Positions 61,445 to 64,000 of a stretch of DNA of 64,000 nucleotides are shown here, one piece after another. Origin of the DNA: Talinum fruticosum (Eukaryota > Streptophyta > Magnoliopsida > Caryophyllales > Talinaceae). Numbering within the stretch: the stretch's first letter is position 1; each line of letters begins with the position of its first letter. The notes below the pieces were generated by a model that saw only the letters and a list, made by a program, of their open reading frames with translations, was not told the origin of the DNA and did no database searches. Position numbers and translations under genes: made by a program. The stretch spans positions 6,142,001-6,206,000 of the forward strand of contig JAITYX010000004.1 in NCBI GenBank assembly GCA_021018815.1, read 5' to 3'.

Positions 61445-64000
61445 CTAGTTTTCCTTGGATAACTCCATAATCTTGACATTATAAGCGAGAGTCAACAACT
61501 CGGAAGCCCTTAAACCCAGCAGCTAATGCCAATGCCTCGAAAGCTTTTTGAGTCCTCTCCTTTCCCCCTGTCATAACCATCATGCATATGTCGAACTGAA
61601 TAACCGAAGTCCCGGTTATGCCGGGGCTAGTGTCGTTCGGATCGGGAAGCAAGTATTCACAAATTATGACCTTGCCATGGGCTGGAATGGCATCATAGCA
61701 ATTCTTAAGGATCTTTATGCACTCTTCGTCTTGGAAGCAATGGCGGATAAACTACAAATAGCACAAAACATGTCGGGAAATTGATAAATCGAGAATCTAG
61801 TCTGGATAAATTAAGTCCAACGGAAGAAGGTGAAAATTCGTCTTACCTTGAGAAATATAGCATCTCCTTTAGGAATACTCACAAACATGTCTCCTCCAAC
61901 GTGTTCAATTCCTATATTTACACAATAAAATCAAATTTAGAAAGCCAAACATACAATTGCATAAAAATTATACTTCCAAATTTTGATTATTTTACCAGGA
62001 TAGGATAAAGGTTCATCCGCAACTACATGAGGCTGATCAAAATTGATGCCTTTGATGGTCGGGTAATGAGAGAGAATCAAGGTGAGTGTAGCTCCATTAC
62101 CCCGCCAACATCGACCAAAGACGAGAGACCATAAAATCCCTTGTAGGTCCGAAGGAGTTTCTTCAGGATGAGGGTGGAGTGATCGGACATTGCCTTGTGG
62201 AATGCTTTACGATACGCAGGGTACTTCCCAGCTGTACTCGTATAAACTCATTCCATGAGCCCTCTCGAATGGCTCTCCCCTTCTAGAATTGCGCCTTTTA
62301 GTTGTAGGCTGCAAAATTGCCAAGAGTTTCATGATTATGAGTATAACACTTAAAACATAACACATCTAGGATTGAGATGTATGTACTTATAAGTTACTAC
62401 CTCGATTTCACAGGTAATGATCACTTTAATTAACTTTTTTATTTCATGATATATGTTACTCTTACTTTATAATTACGATGACATGTATTAATTGCTACTT
62501 TATTATTTTTATCTTTGTTAATTATTTTTTCCTCTAATTTTCTTTATTTTCAATGAAATCTTGGAACAACTTAGGGTTTGTTCGAACTTACACACAAAAC
62601 TCACATAAACAGAAAGATAAACATAAACGAACATAAAAAAACATAAAAGAGTAAAAACGAACAGAAATGAACATACATGAGTTGTTAAATAAGAAACGAA
62701 CATAAACGAACATAAAAGAACATAAATGAATATAGGCTTGTTCGAAATTACAAGAAAAACGGAATCTATTTATGTTTATGTTCGTTTATGTTATTTTATG
62801 TTCGCTTATGTTCTTTTATGTTCATTTACGTTCATTCGTTTCTTATTTTAACAAATCATTTCTTTTTGTTTATGTTCTTTTATGTTCGTTTCTACTCTTT
62901 TATATTTGTTTCTTCTCTTTTTATATTCGTTTATGCTTATATTTATGTTTATGTGTATTTTGTATGTAAGTTCGAACAGGACCTAACGAACATAAATGAA
63001 CATAAAAGAAAATAAACGAACATAAAAAAAAAAGTGAAAATAAAACATAAATAAATTATATTTTTCATATAAAATCGAATAGGACAATATTTAACGCAAA
63101 ATTTGATTATGAATTTTATGTTTGTTTGAAACTTTCTCAAATTACATATCAAAAGCCACAAATATTATAAAATGGAGGAACAACAATTATCTTATTAATT
63201 TCCAATATTATTCACCAACTCCGATGTTGATTGGATTAGATGAGCTGTGGAATGTCTCCGAAAGTTCTACTCTAACCCAGCTCGTTCAATCGGCTGTGGG
63301 CCAGTTAGTCGTCTTGTATCGCTCAGATTTTATTCGGCAATGGTCCAAGTAGGTCCAATCATGTCTTTGCCATTGGCTACTTTAGGGTATTTGGTAAAGA
63401 TTCTTTCAGCCAAAAACCAAATTAATAAACTTGATCAAATTTGTAAATTAGCTTTTTAAATTAACTTTTTGAGTTTAAGAAGTTTGTAAATTAGCGTTAT
63501 ATTGAATAATTATTTTTAGAAATAATTAATGTAAATAGGTAATAACTAGTAAAAAATTTCCAAAGTTAACGATCATTTATTAAACATTCTTCGATCCGGT
63601 TAACTTAGATTTGAGTAGACTCAATCCGAGTCTGTTAAGTCCTTTGAGTTATATATAACAGGCGAAAAGCACAAGTAGTTATACCATGGACTCATAACCC
63701 GTAGTTCCAAGCCATGTATCACGATTTACGAGATGGTGGGAAGATTTGAAAATAGGAGGATTTTGAGGAGAGGAAACGAAGGCGTTTTTTCAGTAAACTT
63801 GGGCCCGAGACAATGATATATAACTTTGGGTTGGGGGAGGAGTGTTGGTTAAAAATATTACCTGCTTCGAACCGTGGAGTTGTACATGTCGCTATTATTA
63901 ATGAAATGAGCCAGGGAGACACCATCCTCATCATTGGGAGTCAAGAGCTTACACACAGGAGCAAGGCCATACCGCCTCTCGACGGAGCCGTCAAGCAGGG
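61445..64000 (-). CDS. COMT-like O-methyltransferase, partial at the window edge, several frameshifts
   Basis: Minus-strand exons: 64000-63862 (exon 1, continues beyond the window), 62308-61996, 61911-61847, 61751-61445. Exon 1 encodes [17 protein letters not shown] and [10 protein letters not shown]. Exon 2 [11 protein letters not shown] (across a frame change), [19 protein letters not shown] and the SAM-binding glycine motif. Exon 3 [20 protein letters not shown]. Exon 4 [21 protein letters not shown] and C-terminal KIMEL. No stop by substitution is seen, but frame changes occur in G runs near 62283 (GAAGGGGAG) and 62108 (the glycine motif), near 62245, and near 61490. Exon 4 reads RHCFQ where the family has HDW, so the acid next to the catalytic His is replaced. 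A decaying or error-affected gene; intron 1 holds a 410-bp foldback. Substrate unknown. Confidence 0.8.
62573..62983. mobile_element. Foldback/MITE-like inverted repeat in OMT intron 1
   Basis: The left end GGGTTTGTTCGAACTTACAC and the right end, read inward, GGTCCTGTTCGAACTTACAT form inverted repeats. The arms are made of repeated GAACATAAA words on the left and TTTATGTTC on the right, so the whole element can fold into a long hairpin. TA flanks both ends (62571-62573 region and 62984-62985), but the target duplication is uncertain. More GAACATAAA words follow at 62987-63030. Confidence 0.6.

Noticed and set aside
62573..63030. CRISPR-like repeated words
   Set aside because: Irregular spacing, AT-rich inverted arms and a plant gene context; it is a foldback element, not a CRISPR array.

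Overview
The window is nuclear DNA of a flowering plant, most likely a woody eudicot. It has spliced genes with GT-AG introns, plant-specific families (a clock pseudo-response regulator, TTG1, an S1-group bZIP with its conserved upstream ORF, a class III chitinase, a DMR6-like oxygenase, COMT-like methyltransferases), AT-rich intergenic DNA and nested Ty1/copia and long-LTR retroelement debris. I recognised no tRNA, rRNA or miRNA gene and no CRISPR array.

Region by region. 0.4-13.1 kb is a transposon graveyard: a decayed minus-strand copia element split by a 3.0-kb solo-LTR-like block with an exact 5-bp target duplication; a second copia LTR carrying a MITE; an ankyrin gene relic; another 2.9-kb solo-LTR-like block containing three 153-bp tandem repeats; a 5'-truncated LINE and a Stowaway-like MITE. 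13.8-19.1 kb holds a PRR7/PRR37-type clock gene with four Evening Elements upstream. 22.6-23.2 kb is an intact NDR1/HIN1-like (LEA_2) gene. 24.9-27.1 kb is a tandem pair of GH18 chitinases, the first with one frameshift and the second a clear pseudogene. 34.1-35.0 kb is an S1 bZIP gene whose leader encodes the 41-residue sucrose-control uORF peptide. 35.5-44.2 kb has no gene I can support. 44.2-45.3 kb is an intact TTG1-type WD40 gene on the minus strand. 48.4-50.6 kb is a four-exon DMR6-like 2-oxoglutarate oxygenase. 50.7-53.5 kb and 61.4-64.0 kb hold relics and copies of a tandem COMT-like O-methyltransferase array on the minus strand, separated by a SINE, a Tat/Athila-like LTR fragment, a CACTA remnant, and a 3.5-kb block with long inverted LTR-like ends interrupted by a hAT-type MITE.

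How the genes fit together. PRR (evening clock repressor), bZIP11-type (sugar signalling) and TTG1 (anthocyanin, trichome and seed-coat MBW complex) are regulators. The chitinase and DMR6-like genes are defence related, and the oxygenase next to O-methyltransferases may be a small phenolic or salicylate metabolic neighbourhood. Five multi-part reading frames (PRR, chitinase, DMR6-like, both OMT copies) are each broken by single-base indels while their splice phases and conserved motifs otherwise agree. This could be pseudogenisation in some cases, but the pattern also fits consensus indel errors in the assembly. NHL, bZIP and TTG1 are intact.
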